Source of the DNA: Strigamia acuminata
Taxonomy: Eukaryota > Arthropoda > Chilopoda > Geophilomorpha > Linotaeniidae
Assembly: GCA_949358305.1 (NCBI GenBank)
Contig: OX442317.1
Span: forward strand, 10,110,186 to 10,174,185
Reading direction: 5' to 3'
Length of the DNA stretch: 64,000 nucleotides
The notes beneath the pieces were generated by a model that was not told where the DNA came from, searched no databases, and saw only the letters and a program-made list of their open reading frames with translations. This document shows positions 44,621 to 56,376 of the stretch, piece after piece. A program made the position numbers and the translations under genes. Within the stretch, counting starts at the first letter, position 1; each line of letters begins with the position of its first letter.

Positions 44621-45003
44621 CATGTTCACATCAAGGTTTTGGATCTCATCCGACGTTGCGGATCTAGATCCACGATTGGTGTGAACACTCCTTTCGCCAA
44701 TCGAGTTCCCACAACTCGATTCGACGATTGGATCCGGATTGATTCGGATAGATACAGATTTGTTCCTGTACAGTCATGCAGGCACAAGTCTGTATCGATC
44801 GGTTGTAAGAACACATTGCGAATTTATTTTTAAATGGCAGCAAGAAATACAAGAAACCAGCAAAAATAAAGTTTTACTGGCCACATTGATTTATTGATTA
44901 AATCAACTTTGGTGTGAAAACAACAGAATCCGGGAGAATATTTGTTTGAATATCAGTTAGATCTGATTGGGCGAGACTAGATCCAGCCAATCTAGATCCG
45001 TTC
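44621..45003. repeat. GATCC-rich MITE family, copy 1 (end-truncated)
   Basis: Matches the element at 46377-46872 in several blocks: GGTTTTGGATCTCATCCG, GGATCTAGATCC, GCCAATCGAGTTCCCACAAC, GATCCGGATTG, GCAGGCACAAGTCTGTA and TTTGGTGTGAA. The outer inverted repeat is only partly kept (ATGTTCACATCAAGG). No coding capacity. Confidence 0.65.
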
Positions 45004-45459
45004 AAAGTAAAAATCCAAACTTTTGGGACGTGCCCTACCTTCGACTGGCAAGCCAGTATACTTGACTTGGTTAATACCGGCATGCAGGGGCAGATCCAGA
45101 AAACGTGCAGTGGTGTAGACATTTTGGTTCATTTTTCACGGAAAAATTTAATGTTTTTGACCTAAAAATGATTTTGGGCCTAAAAATGATTGTTTTGGGC
45201 CTAAAAATGATTTTTTTTTGTTTCAGAATGATTTTTTGGGCCTAAATATGAATTTATGGACATAATAATAAATTTTTGGTCCAAAAATAAATTTATAATC
45301 TGGAAAATGAAATTTTTCCATTGCTCAAGGATCCCATGCGCCACTGCACTAAATCATCCCTTACCGGCATGCTGCTGATTGTCAATGAATGTAGTATACA
45401 GTCAGATGTATTGAAATCTTGTACGTTTTAATTTACTTACGGAATCATTTAACAAATAC

Positions 45460-46997
45460 CTTAATAACAGGGCCAGCAATTAAGTCCAGGTATCTCTCCA
45501 TGTATTGGGCAGTTTCAGCTCCACATTTGAGCAGGTAAATCTTCTTAGAACAGTCCACTAAATTGTGGAAGGCACTAATTGCAAAACAAAACAAACAAAA
45601 AATCCTAGTTAATTAATTTTCTAAACTCGCTACAAATCCCATTCATTAAAAGAAAGTGAGAAAAGTTAACTGCAAAAACTTGTCCTTAAAAAAGTTAAGA
45701 CTTTTTTTTATTAATTCATTATTTTTTTATTTTTTTTATTTTCCCCTATGACACTTAAGATTAGGCCCAGAGCACGTATGTCAATTAATCTTAGCTCATT
45801 ACCAGCACACTTGCTTCGTAATTTCATCATCCGCGTAACCGACTGACTCGGCTTGTTTCACTTTGTTTGAGTAATGCACTGCACACTTGTCATACTCATT
45901 TTGATCTTCCCACAGACAGGGTGCGTATCGTAGATATTCTGAAAATAATCAAAAAAGATGGTTGAAATTGGAGAAACCATTAAAGCAAGAGCAGAATTTC
46001 CAATCACAAAGTTGTAGCGCAAAGCCTTGCTGGAAAGCTGAGGGGCAGCTGAACAAAATCCAATGATGGAATTAACGGTCAATCATTTGTGTAATGAATT
46101 CACTATATTTCAAAGCAAATGTTCAAAATTATGTAAAATTCCAAATGGCAATGGGCTAATGGTGATCATTTATGGAGAATGTATCGGTGAAATGCTCGAA
46201 CTGCAGTCAAACAATTTAGAAAATGGCTCCCAAATTCAAATTGAACAACACATGCGACTAACTTGTCTTTAAGCTCTGTTTCAGAAAACTTAATACAAAC
46301 TCAATGGTTGGACGTATCACGCACGAGCTGAAGAATACATATAACCTGATCATGTGATCCCTTTCAATCAATAATACCTTGTTTACACCAAGGTTTTGAA
46401 TCTCATCCGAAGCTACGGATATGGATCCACTATTGGTGTGAACACTGACCTCAGTTCACGGATCTAGATCCGTGTGTCCAACAACTCCGTTTGCCAATCG
46501 AGTTCCCACAACTCGGTTCGGTGATTCGATCCGGATTGGAAACAGGCTGTGCAGGCACAAGTCTGTAGCTTTCCATTGTTCGCATAATTCGATAACAAAA
46601 TCCAACGTGTATTTGTACATTTAGATTTTAGAATTAGTATATTTAAAATAAATTTAAAGAATAAATAAATAACAATGAAAATGAATAAATTCGAATCATG
46701 TTGGCAGCTGTTGTAGCGAAATGTTCCTAAAACCTGTTGCTACTAAAACCCGGTTTTGTTTGATTGAATCAACTTTTTGGTGTGAACACAACATAATCTG
46801 GGTGAATATTGGAACTCGATTCAGTTGTATGATATCTGATCCAGCCAAACTACATCCATTGGTGTAAACAAGGTATAAGGAAGAGCTCAATTTCAAAATA
46901 GCTGTTAAATACTCACTAAAATATTCCTAGAATACATTATTAACTGCTTACAAATTCCAATTAACATAAATGATACAATAAATTTAATGCTAAACAT
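45460..46997 (-). CDS. Cysteine-rich secreted protein, partial gene model
   Basis: Two confident exons, 45803-45938 and 45460-45574, join in phase 2 and encode a Cys-rich region (YAPCLWEDQNEYDKCA, then VDCSKKIYLLKCG and TAQYMERYLDLI). A likely signal-peptide exon, MFSIKFIVSFMLIGI, lies at 46952-46997 with a GTAAGC donor. At least one exon between them and the 3' end are missing from my model, because the direct join creates a stop. The C...C-C...C spacing recalls the protein at 50881-52127. A MITE (46377-46872) sits in the presumed intron. Function unknown. Confidence 0.5.
46377..46872. mobile_element. MITE, 496 bp, CCTTGTTTACACCAA ends, TA duplication
   Basis: The ends are CCTTGTTTACACCAA and TTGGTGTAAACAAGG, a perfect 15-bp terminal inverted repeat, with TA directly outside each end, as for Tc1/mariner-type insertions. 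The interior has repeated GATCC/GGATC words. It lies inside a presumed host intron and is related to 44621-45003. Confidence 0.85.
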
Positions 46998-47120
46998 ATT
47001 TGAAGTGGCCGGAAAAGAGTTGGAGACTAGGACAGAAACTTAAACTCTGTCCGAAACATTACCCAGATCGGACTAACTGGTTAAGTTTGAATCTATTTTA
47101 AATCGACGTATTCTTTTTGC

Positions 47121-47600
47121 TGTGGTGATCCCATTTTACATTTACATAAAGTTGTTATCACCACGTAAGAAATATTTGTTATTTTTTGATTACTCTGGTT
47201 TGGAAAACACCAAACCAGCTTGCTATGTCTCGGGGGTGAAAACTCCCTAGGTACACTTCACCCCACTTTGGCTGGGCTGAGCTGCAAATTAACCGCTTTG
47301 GTGCAACAATTCCTTTGTTGAACCAAAATGTGCTCATTTGAGGCTGAGACCAACTCTTGAATTTACCTACAAACAAACAACACATTTTGTCACTGCTCTG
47401 CCACTGCAAGTATTGACTGTGTTAACGTTGAGGTGATTTGAGACATCCTGCTATCTTTGCTAAGTTTGCAAAGCCAGCGCTTTCGCGTGTATCAACCACA
47501 GTTGATACGTGCATTTCCGCTGAATTCCAGTGATCACTGTTAACGAGCAGTGCTCTCACTCACCTCCGCCATCGTCAACCACTGTGAGGATCGTCGGAGT
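47121..47600 (-). repeat. Dispersed repeat family, copy B (inverted)
   Basis: Begins TGTGGTGATCCC, with TTATCACCACGTAAGAAAT about 35 bp further in, so the end can fold on itself. It then shares CTGGTTTGG...CCAAACCAG, ACATAGC-type and CCTAGGGAGTTT-type words (in complement), TTGGTGCAACAA, the GTATCAACCACAGTTGATAC palindrome and other landmarks with copies A and C. The right end is not clear; similarity fades near 47600. Confidence 0.6.
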
Positions 47601-48581
47601 TCGACATCGCCGCCCGAGCGAGTGTATTTTTGGAGTGAAACAACGTTCCTGCCATTTTCGCGCACAACCAGCCGTTGTGTGCATTTTCTTTATTGCATTT
47701 CAGTTTGTTAATTTCATTCCTTATTATTAGTATTTAGCTTAATCATTTGTATTAATCCGAATAAAATTAGTGGTTTATTTTATCATACTTACCTTGTATT
47801 TATTTTACCCCTACACAACCACCATTAATTCTTTAATTTCCAGATCTATGTCTATTAAATTAGCATTCCAACTGTGAAATAACCCGAATCACAGCATACT
47901 TTTCTATTGTTCATTTGTATCCATGATGTAATGGGTGTGAACAGGTCAATAACCAATGGAAATTGTCACAAGTTTTAGATTAAGAGAAATTAGTTACACA
48001 TTTAACTTTTATAAAGCTTTGTCTAATTTAAGAAGCAAATGATCACAGTGTTACACAGGTGTTTCTAATTCACTTTCCTGCATTGCTTGTGTGAAAAACC
48101 ACAAAAGTTCACACATCAAAAGTTCACAACTCATTATTCAATTTTGCATGGGTCAACATTTCCTGACATTTCTTCTGGGAGAGAACAGCTGATCCTTCTT
48201 GAGGATAGCACCAGCAAAGTCTTTTCAAAAACTAGAACCATTTTTGGTGGGCATAAACATGGGAAGAAGGAGAAGCTAGGTGTCATCATGCTGCCTCTAG
48301 ACAACTATAAATAAAAGCCAGAAGCCTTGAAAGCAGTAGGTGTCTCCTTATTCCTAAGTGAATTGGCACAGATTAATCTTGTATCTGGTGGAGACACAAA
48401 CCCAATCACAATGACACGTCTATAACAAATATTTCAATTATTAACAAATTAATTACAATTCTTGTCGATTTTTATCACATTCAGACATCCATTTTTAATT
48501 TACTTTAGCTAATGGTGTACCAACAAAACTAGTAAATAAAAGTAAAAAATAAAAAAAATAAAAAAAATATTTTATACAAGT
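47601..48581. other. No gene recognised
   Basis: AT-rich spacer between two copies of the dispersed repeat. Short frames have no support. Confidence 0.4.
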
Positions 48582-49193
48582 TGTGATAATCTCGATTCTT
48601 TTTGTTAAATAAAATGTATTAACACCACTTAGAAATATTTTCTATTTTGTATTTTTAATTGCTCTGGTTTGGCATGTGCCAAACCAGCCCTGCTGTGCAA
48701 TAACGACTTATTGTGCGCGCAATGGCAGGGCGTCTTCTCCCTCGTTACTCATACGGGCGATGGCAATGGCGACAACTCCGAAGTGGTTCACGGCGGTCCT
48801 CGGCGATGGTGACGGCGAGTAAGAGTTCTGTTTTCCCCAAAACAGAGTTTACTAACACTTAACTCGGAAGTGTGTGTGCAACAGCGGTTGATACACACGG
48901 AGCAATGAAAGCTGGCTTTGCAAAGCTTAGCAAAGCAAGCAAGCAAGGGTCTCAATTCACCCAAATGGAACATGAACAGTACTTGCAAATGGCAGAGCAA
49001 TGACAACGTGTGTTATTAGTTTGGAATTGTTGCACCAAAATGGTTAATTAATAGTTCACCCAGCCAATTTGGGGTAAAGCGTTCCTGGGGAGTTTCCTCC
49101 CCCTAGTTACGTGCCAAACTAAAGTAATTAATAATACAAGATATTCTTAAGTGGTGATATTATTTTATTTAAAATCAGATCGAGATCACCACA
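48582..49193 (+). mobile_element. Dispersed repeat family, copy C (long inverted ends)
   Basis: The left 95 bp (TGTGATAATCTCGATT...TTTGGCATG) and the right 90 bp (...GATCGAGATCACCACA) are imperfect inverted repeats, so this 612-bp unit behaves like a non-autonomous DNA transposon. It carries the family landmarks: GTTGATACACAC, GGTCTCAATTCACC, TTGTTGCACCAAAATGG, GGGGAGTTTCC and AAGTGGTGAT. No coding capacity, and no clear target duplication. Confidence 0.65.
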
Positions 49194-50080
49194 TAGCCAA
49201 TGGGAGTCTGTCACAAATTTCATGAAATAGAGTACAGTTAGCTTCCCTGCGATTTCCAAAAGTGCTTTCATCTAGTACCGCTTGCAGAAATCAAGCAAGG
49301 TAGCAAGATGGTGTCAGTGGCATCATCTGGTGATGATGTAGAAAAATCCAATAGTTCTTCCATCCTTAGACTTACACAAAAAGTTGCCATTTGTCACACT
49401 AGGTGTCTTCAATTCTGGTATGATAAGTGAAACGCATTCTCCTTAAATGCCTTACGGAAGGCAGCAGTGACGAAAATTTGGTCATTACTTACAACAACTT
49501 TGTTGAAAGACTACATACAGTACTATTCAGGCAACATCTTCCAGAGAAAAACCAAAAACACACATAGTGGCAGTTTCCCGAGTCGCGGTAGATAATGTCG
49601 CGTTAGATGACGGCCCCAATTCCTACCACATTCGCTGCAGCATTTGCTTCATTTGCAGATTAATACTGATTGATTGACATAAGCTAATCAGCTGTTTCAC
49701 AGATGGTGGCAAGCTAGGACACAAAATTTGCTGCCCTCTTCCGACACTGAGTGAAACTTTGAAATTTTTCCCATTCGACGACACCTTCAATATTTTTCTG
49801 CGACTCCTGAAGTTCTGATTGAATTTTTATTTACAATAGGTGTATTCAAATTCAAAAAAAAAAAATCTTTTCTTTTCTTCTTTTTCCATAAGAAAGAAAA
49901 TATACTTTGAATGAACGCACTTAATTGTTATATAGGACTATTGCATGACGCATGCGCAGACAGACATATCACTATCTCAAAAAAAAATGCAAAAGAAAGA
50001 AGAGTGACTCCGTTGGTCCCTTTTGCTGCAATAGCTTTTGTCACTTTCCTTTTGTTAATTGCAGGAATACAATATTATTA
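49194..50080. other. No gene recognised
   Basis: Mixed spacer with an A-run near 49855. No supported exon. Confidence 0.4.
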
Positions 50081-50300
50081 CCGTATTTTATCGATTAACA
50101 GCCGCGGCTCTTATTCAAAACGGCCATTTTTGTCAGCAATTACAACTTGGGTTTTTCATTTGTTACATTTGTTTAATGTACAGTTCATCGTACGTGAGGT
50201 TAAATACAGAAACAATACTGTACTTTTGCGAAAATATGGTATTCTTGGTGTCTCAGCCGCGGCTACAATTTGAGGGCGACTCTTAATCGGTAAAATACGG
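50081..50300. mobile_element. MITE, 220 bp, 18-bp inverted ends, TA duplication
   Basis: The ends are CCGTATTTTATCGATTAA and TTAATCGGTAAAATACGG, pairing at 17 of 18 bases, with TA directly outside both. Inner AGCCGCGGCT motifs are also mirrored (50100, 50258). Tc1/mariner-like by size and target. The open frames crossing it are spurious. Confidence 0.8.
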
Positions 50301-50684
50301 TATTAATTTTTATTCCCAATAAACCAAAACCGGATTTTAGCCGCTCTACATCCCAAACAACCGAAGAAAACAAATTCATCGGCGCTCATTAAGATGTAGA
50401 ATGTTTGGTAAATTATTCTTTGTAAATTGTATTGACTTTGCTTGAATGCTATTAAAAAGTGAAAACAAAGTATAGGACTCTGTCTATCCCTTATCTCTGC
50501 CCGAAAAGTTAAATTAATATTGGATTCCAATATCCCAGACAATGCTAATCCAAACTGCAAAAGATCTTGTTGGAAATTGTGAGTTAAAATTGTAAGAAAG
50601 CAATTTCAAACTGTGAATGGGTAACCCAACCTTAAGTTTGGAAATTATTCCCTAAAAGGTGACTTGACAATCTCAGACACACTT

Positions 50685-50740
50685 CTCTTCTCTTCTCTTC
50701 TTTTCTCTTCTCTTCTCTTCTTCTCTCCTCTCCCCTGCCC
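50685..50740. repeat. TCTTC microsatellite
   Basis: Pyrimidine-only run of TCTTC/TCTCTTC units. Confidence 0.85.
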
Positions 50741-50880
50741 CTGATTTCCATACTGGGAAGGGAGTTTCTCTCCTACAGCCTGATCATTATTTAGATAAAC
50801 AAGACACATTTGGTGCAGGTCTCACATGCCATCTGAGGATTGTTGGACAAGCTGACAACCGCACCATCAGGAGCATCAAA

Positions 50881-52127
50881 TCACACTCCACAATAAAGCC
50901 AACTCGATTCACACTTTTTGCCTTTAAATACAATCAATAAAGCAAATAAATAGGTACAAAAAAGTGTTTTCATATCGAATTTAAAACACCAGATGGAAGA
51001 AAAAGGGCGGAAAATATATATAAATGATAATAAAAGGTTTCTTTTCTCTTCTGCTGGCGAATAAAAAGAGGAGCAATTTCCATTTTGAATCTGAGTCCCC
51101 TCAATCTCTGCGGAGCCATAACATGTGAATTGCAAACTGAAATTCATCTAAGCTTAGTCTCTCTCTGTACGTACCTTGCCTGAATTGTCCTTCTGTGCAC
51201 AGGCCATTGATAATCTTGCGAATTCCTTGGTATAGAGATAGAATGGCCGCTCTCTCGGTCATGGGCACGCAGTGAGTGGCAAATTCGTCCACGCAATGCA
51301 AATTGTCCAGCATGGCGCTGAAAAATAAATTGAAGGCTAACTAAATCATTTTTTACTAAATAAGCATATTTAATGCACGTAATTGCAAATCCCTCGTAAT
51401 CCCTTGACAGACAATCAATAAGCAAAGTAAGAAAACACACAAACAAGATCTTGGCGTCCTGGAGCCTCATTATAACGAACCGCGATATAACGAATACTTA
51501 AAAATGGCTTAGTTGGGTGATTGGGCCGTAATTAAGTAATTTGATATAACGAACTTTTGTTATAACGAACCAATTCATTATAGGAGGCTCGACTGTAGCC
51601 ACATTACAGAAATAATTCGGCAGCTTTGTCGTGGATACTTACGGGCAGACTTTCTGCAACTGTTCGGCTGTTGTTGCAAATTTGGTATTTGTGAATTCTT
51701 GAAGTGGTTCGATGCATCGCTTCATGTCGCGTTCGCAAATTCCAAATTGCTGTTGCTGTTGTTGCGGCTGCTGAAACGGCTGATTTTGTGGTTGTTGAAA
51801 CTGTTGTGGGTTTTGTGGTTGTTGGAATTGCTGTTGATTCTGAGGCTGCTGAAACTGTTGTGGGTTTTGTGGTTGTTGGAATTGTTGTGGGTTTTGTGGT
51901 TGCTGAAATTGCTGTTGAATTTGAGGTTGTTGAAATTGCTGTTGAACTTGAGGTGGTTGAAATTGCTGTTGAACTTGGGGTTGTTGAAATTGCTGTTGGT
52001 TTTGTGGCTGTTGTGCAACTGGCTGTTGTATTGGTTGCTGTTCAGCTAACGCAAATAAATCTGAAATTATAGTAATAATAATAGTAATAATGATAAGAAA
52101 TTGAATTAAGAAATAAACAACATTCAT
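50881..52127 (-). CDS. Secreted Gln-rich repeat protein with Cys-rich C-terminal domain
   Basis: Three exons: 51643-52127, 51175-51317, 50881-50921; 222 residues with consistent phases. The start at 52127 gives a hydrophobic signal sequence (MNVVYFLIQFLIII). Next comes about 90 residues of roughly nine 9-residue units of the type PQNPQQFQQ. The C-terminal part has paired cysteines: FGICERDMKRC, KVC, LHCVDEFATHC, NGLC and finally KKCESSWLYC. The cysteine layout is like small arthropod secreted proteins (27-kDa hemolymph glycoprotein or DUF19 style), but I cannot assign the family. An earlier in-frame ATG at 52181 would add 18 residues before the signal and is less likely. Confidence 0.75.
51455..51597. 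repeat. Pogo/Tigger-like MITE in an intron
   Basis: GAGCCTCATTATAACGAA near 51463 is mirrored by TTCATTATAGGAGGCTCGAC ending near 51595, and ATATAACGAA/GTTATAACGAA words recur inside. This terminal pattern is common in pogo-type MITEs. It lies in intron 1 of the Gln-rich secreted protein gene. Confidence 0.6.
51740..52015. repeat. 27-bp coding minisatellite
   Basis: Roughly nine tandem 27-bp units in exon 1 of the Gln-rich gene, on the plus strand made of TTGTTGAAATTGCTGTTG-like sequence. The long plus-strand open frames across it (Val/Ala- or Leu-rich) are shadows of the repeat. Confidence 0.85.
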
Positions 52128-52304
52128 CAAGTTGGGCAAAGTTTGGTGTGAAAGAAACAGGTGAAGATTACGATTTTCCAATGGAAGTCATCGGGATAAA
52201 AAGAAAGAAAAGAAAATTTCAAACATAATTCATTCTGCCCAAAAAATGAAATAAAACTCAAAAAGGAAGAATGGAAGAATGTTACAAATGGACCATAAAG
52301 AAAA

Positions 52305-52335
<31 letters not shown>

Positions 52336-55300
52336 CAAACAAAAAAGTATTGTAACCATTAAAAAAAGGAAGTAAACTTAGAATAAAAAGAGAAACCTAG
52401 TGGCATTAATTGGAAATGCCACAAAGTATCGATCAGATAGAATTTCGTGCACGAAAAGAGGAAAAAGTGAGGATTCAATTCCACATAACCTCCTCCGCTT
52501 TTCCATTTGCGCTTTACTTTCTACTCGAATGAAAATGAGGCAGTAAGACCTCTACAATTTCCATATTCGAATATTTCTGCCTCCATTTTTTAAGTCCCTG
52601 TTTGGGCGCCGCTGAAGCGTTTCTTGCCCGTAAATAAACACTTTGAATACCGTTTTTCCTTTCTGTCATCTGCTATTTCCGCGCCCGATCAAACGACAAT
52701 ATCTCAATATGGTTGACCGTTAATTTCCTATTACCTAGCCAACCAATTCCAGGAAATACAAGTAATGTGGGAGCCATCTTGTCACAGTTGTAACTGCAAT
52801 GTCGTCAATAAGTTGACTAATTGCATCATTTATATTGTATTGTATTTGTATTGTGGGTAATATACAATGAAATATGGGTTACACTAAAAACTAAGGTAAA
52901 TACAAAAGGAGATACATTAACCAAGGCTTACACTTTTAGTAATTTGTTAGCCTGTAAGACCGACATCTTAAACCGAGCTCCATAAATATCTTTTAAAATT
53001 GACAAAACAAAAATACAAAATCTTAGATATTGGTAAATGGCATTAGAAAATTGTCCGTCACTGGTGAACCTTTTACGCTATCGACGATTCCAAACCAGTA
53101 AGTCGGTCTATTGAAATTCTGCCATGTCTCAGAACATGTGATACATTTTCAAGTTAGAAATTATTTAGATGGAAAGTGAGATAAAAATCCAAACGCACAT
53201 CTCCACCAAAAAAAAAAAAAAAAAGAAAAAAGAAGATTATAAGATGTCATATTTCCATCTTCTTAATCGAGTGAGTCATCACCGTCGAATGTTTATTTCA
53301 GCATATCATCCAGTTTGCGTCAACTTAATTATGCAACGTTTTCTTCAGAATATTAAACGAACCAAACTGAGGACACCTTGCCTGGAGACATGTAAAAGAT
53401 GAGATATCTGCCATCGTTTTTCTTCACTCAAGTTTGCAGAAGTTGTCTGTCAATCGAAACCGAGATTCCAAAAATCCAAATCTCTTAAATTTAATTTTAC
53501 ACCGTAATCCCAAGGTCAAAAAGGTCAAATAGCAGCCGTGGAAGAAAGATCTGGATCTCCTTTCGATTTGCAAGCTATTTGCAGGTTTTTGTGCACCCAC
53601 GGTTTGTTTTCTCAAGGAACACTTTTTATACACAAGAAAGAGTATGCAATTACAAGAATAATTTAAAATAAAAAAGAAACACGCCCACACACACATAGCA
53701 AGATAACAGCAGGCTCAGACTATAAGTTACAGGAAATTGACACGGCTTCCGCTTATGACGTCAGCACGATTGCAACAGTGGGTGCAAAGATGATTGCGGT
53801 GCAACCGACTGTACTTTTTTCTCAATTTCCTTCCATATCAAGAATCATTGCAATTTAAATTACTGTCATTTTTTTATCGTATGGTTTTTTTTATATATAT
53901 AAAAACAAAAAAAAATAAAATAAGTTTTCCATTTAAATGGAAATCAAACGAGAACATTCTTCATTTGAACACTAACTTTTCTTTTATCGGCAAGCCGAAA
54001 CAGTAGTTGCATTCCAAAAACCCTAAAACGACGTTTCCGTCGTTTTGCATGCGTTCAGGTTTGTTTTCAACTGACAAATCAATACATGCATTCAAACTTT
54101 CTGTTTTATGGTTTTCGTGCAGAAACAGAAGACGAAAACATGCCTAGAACTACGAAGGTTTAATTCTGATATCATTTTGGTTTAGTTTTCCTTCATTTCA
54201 CCTAGCACAATCTCACCGATCAAACAACCTACGGCCCACTTGTTTCAACACAATTCTATTATGTGTTGGGTTTAAAAATGTATCTACTCTTTCACAATTT
54301 ATTAATTCAGATATTAATTAACAATAGGCAACTCAATACACAACTCAATTGAAGTTCGATCCCGCCCCAACTTGTGTGGCAGCCATTTTTTTGGGATTTG
54401 GCTGGTAAAACTAAAAGCTGGTTTTCGCTAAACTCAAATCACATGACTCGTTTAATAAGTAATAGCGTTGTAATTCTTCTGTTGATATTACACAACAATT
54501 GCAATATTTATGAAATTTATCACCTGTTCCATGTGAGCCCCAGTTCGTATTTTGTGCTTATTTATTATGTTAAGTCTTAGTGCGTAAGACCCAAGTTGTC
54601 GCTTGCACCATCTTTTATCACCGTTTCGCTTAAATATCTCGTTTTAATTCCTCTGCGAGAAAAACTTGATCGCACCCAACTGATACCTCTTGCAATGAAT
54701 ACTAATCCCCTTTACTACTTCCCCTTGCTCCTGCTGGATTGTGAAAACAGCTTTACACAACAACCAACTTCCTGCTGTGCTTTCAACTGATAAAATAAAC
54801 AAAAATAGATAGAAAAAAAAATTTAATTAAAAAAAAAAAGTAAAAAAATGAGATATCAACATTAATCATACTGTAAATTGACTGTTAAAATCACATTTCT
54901 TTATTTGCTATTTCATCTTCAATAATAAAATACTTTTCTTTCTCATTCCCTGGTGGTATGAAATGTTAAAACAAAAAAAAAAAAATAGAGAAAGTGCAGA
55001 TTTCATTTTAGGAGAGAATGCTGAAAAACACAAAAATCCATTTGCGATAAGCCTATCTTTAAGAATATTGGCTCTTTCAAACGAAAAAGGACACAAAAGT
55101 AAGATTAAATTGCAGTGGGAGACACAAAAAAAAAACAAAAAAAAAGAACAAAGCAATTTGTCATTTCATTTATAAGAATTCAACAACTTGTATGCTTATC
55201 TGCCATAAAGGTGATGCATTTTGAATTATTAAATCCAATTTCCATATTTCCATCATTAAATATAACCAAAAACGGTAAATAAATAAATAAATAAATAAAT

Positions 55301-55990
55301 AAATATAAAATAAATAAATATTGAAAAAAAGGTTGATTTAGCTGAATAATCCAAATAAGCAAATCATTCCCATGCAACAAGAAAGCTGTAGTTGTAAAGG
55401 AAGAAGGAAGTAAAAGTCTAATTTAATTTCGTCTTTAATTTACTTAAATGGGACACCAGTTTAACCCTTTTGCTCACTCGCAAACTCATTGGGGAAATTT
55501 GACCACAGTTTTCGACTCCACAATCATCTCTTCTTTTTCCTCAAGGGAGGAATAATCTTAATGAGTTAAAGAAAAGGGGGAAATATCTTGATTAGAAAAT
55601 TAAGGATGAATTGAATTCGTGTCCATCATTTCATTTAACCCTTTATTAGGTGCTCTTCATTAACTTAATTAAGGCTAATTTAAGCAATAAACCATGCTTT
55701 ATGCAAATTAGGTCTTATTTGAGGATAAGTGAAGTTTTTGGTCAATAAACACTTTATTCCACTTTTGCTTACAAATTTGATTAAATTACAACGGAGATGC
55801 CATGAGTAAACGACTTGTTAATTGCTTTTATGAAAGGCATAGTCAAAAATATAATCCGCTGCTTGTGCAATCAATTTGCTCATTGGTTAACTCTTTTTTA
55901 AAGGCTTTTATTTAACTTGACGTATTAGTTTTGTTTGCTTCAACTTCCGGCGTAGCTAGCACCCTCTGATGGTAAAAACCTTCACCTATA
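52128..55990. other. Gene-free AT-rich stretch
   Basis: Nearly 3.9 kb with long T- or A-runs (52308-52335, 53209-53230), a TAAA microsatellite (55277-55320) and no exon that I can support. A short dyad AAAACGACG...CGTCGTTTT occurs near 54025. Confidence 0.5.
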
Positions 55991-55995
55991 GTTTT

Positions 55996-56181
55996 TGCTG
56001 TGTTCGGACTTCACTGCATGTTTTGTGTAGTGACGTTATCTTTGCCTCAGGCGCTGTACCCCCAGCGCCACCTTGTAGCTTGACCCCGAATAAAGTTCAC
56101 TTGTTAGTTCTCAGCTCAATATGCTTGACCTCTCATTTCAATCATCCTCAACATAATTTGTTATTAGTAAGATATATACTA
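55996..56181 (+). repeat. Gypsy 5' LTR
   Basis: Starts TGCTGTGTTCGG and ends AAGATATATACTA, 186 bp, with AATAAA at 56089-56094. The terminal TA rather than CA is confirmed by the target duplication. Confidence 0.95.
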
Positions 56182-56376
56182 AATGGCGACGAGATAGGAT
56201 CCGAAATCCACGTTCAACTAATGAATCCAGTAGCGACGCAAGTTTTTTCGTGTTTTTCGAACTTTTTGAGCGCTTTTTCGGCCCGTTGCTGACCACGCCG
56301 TCCCGACGTTAGGCCTACGTTCCATTGTCACGTTTTCCTCGCGTTTTCGTACTCAACGCCGACTTTTGCCATCAAT

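Noticed and set aside
48087-48314. 75-codon frame between two dispersed repeats
   Set aside because: No ATG at its start, no splice context and no recognisable motif.
49911-50273. 120-codon plus-strand frame with a hydrophobic stretch
   Set aside because: Most of it lies in the 50081-50300 MITE inverted repeats and it has no family resemblance.
51699-52072. Long plus-strand frames (Leu- or Val/Ala-rich) opposite the Gln-rich gene
   Set aside because: They are shadows of the 27-bp repeat: any frame of a repeat without stops stays open. The minus frame has a signal peptide, splice sites and cysteine pattern.
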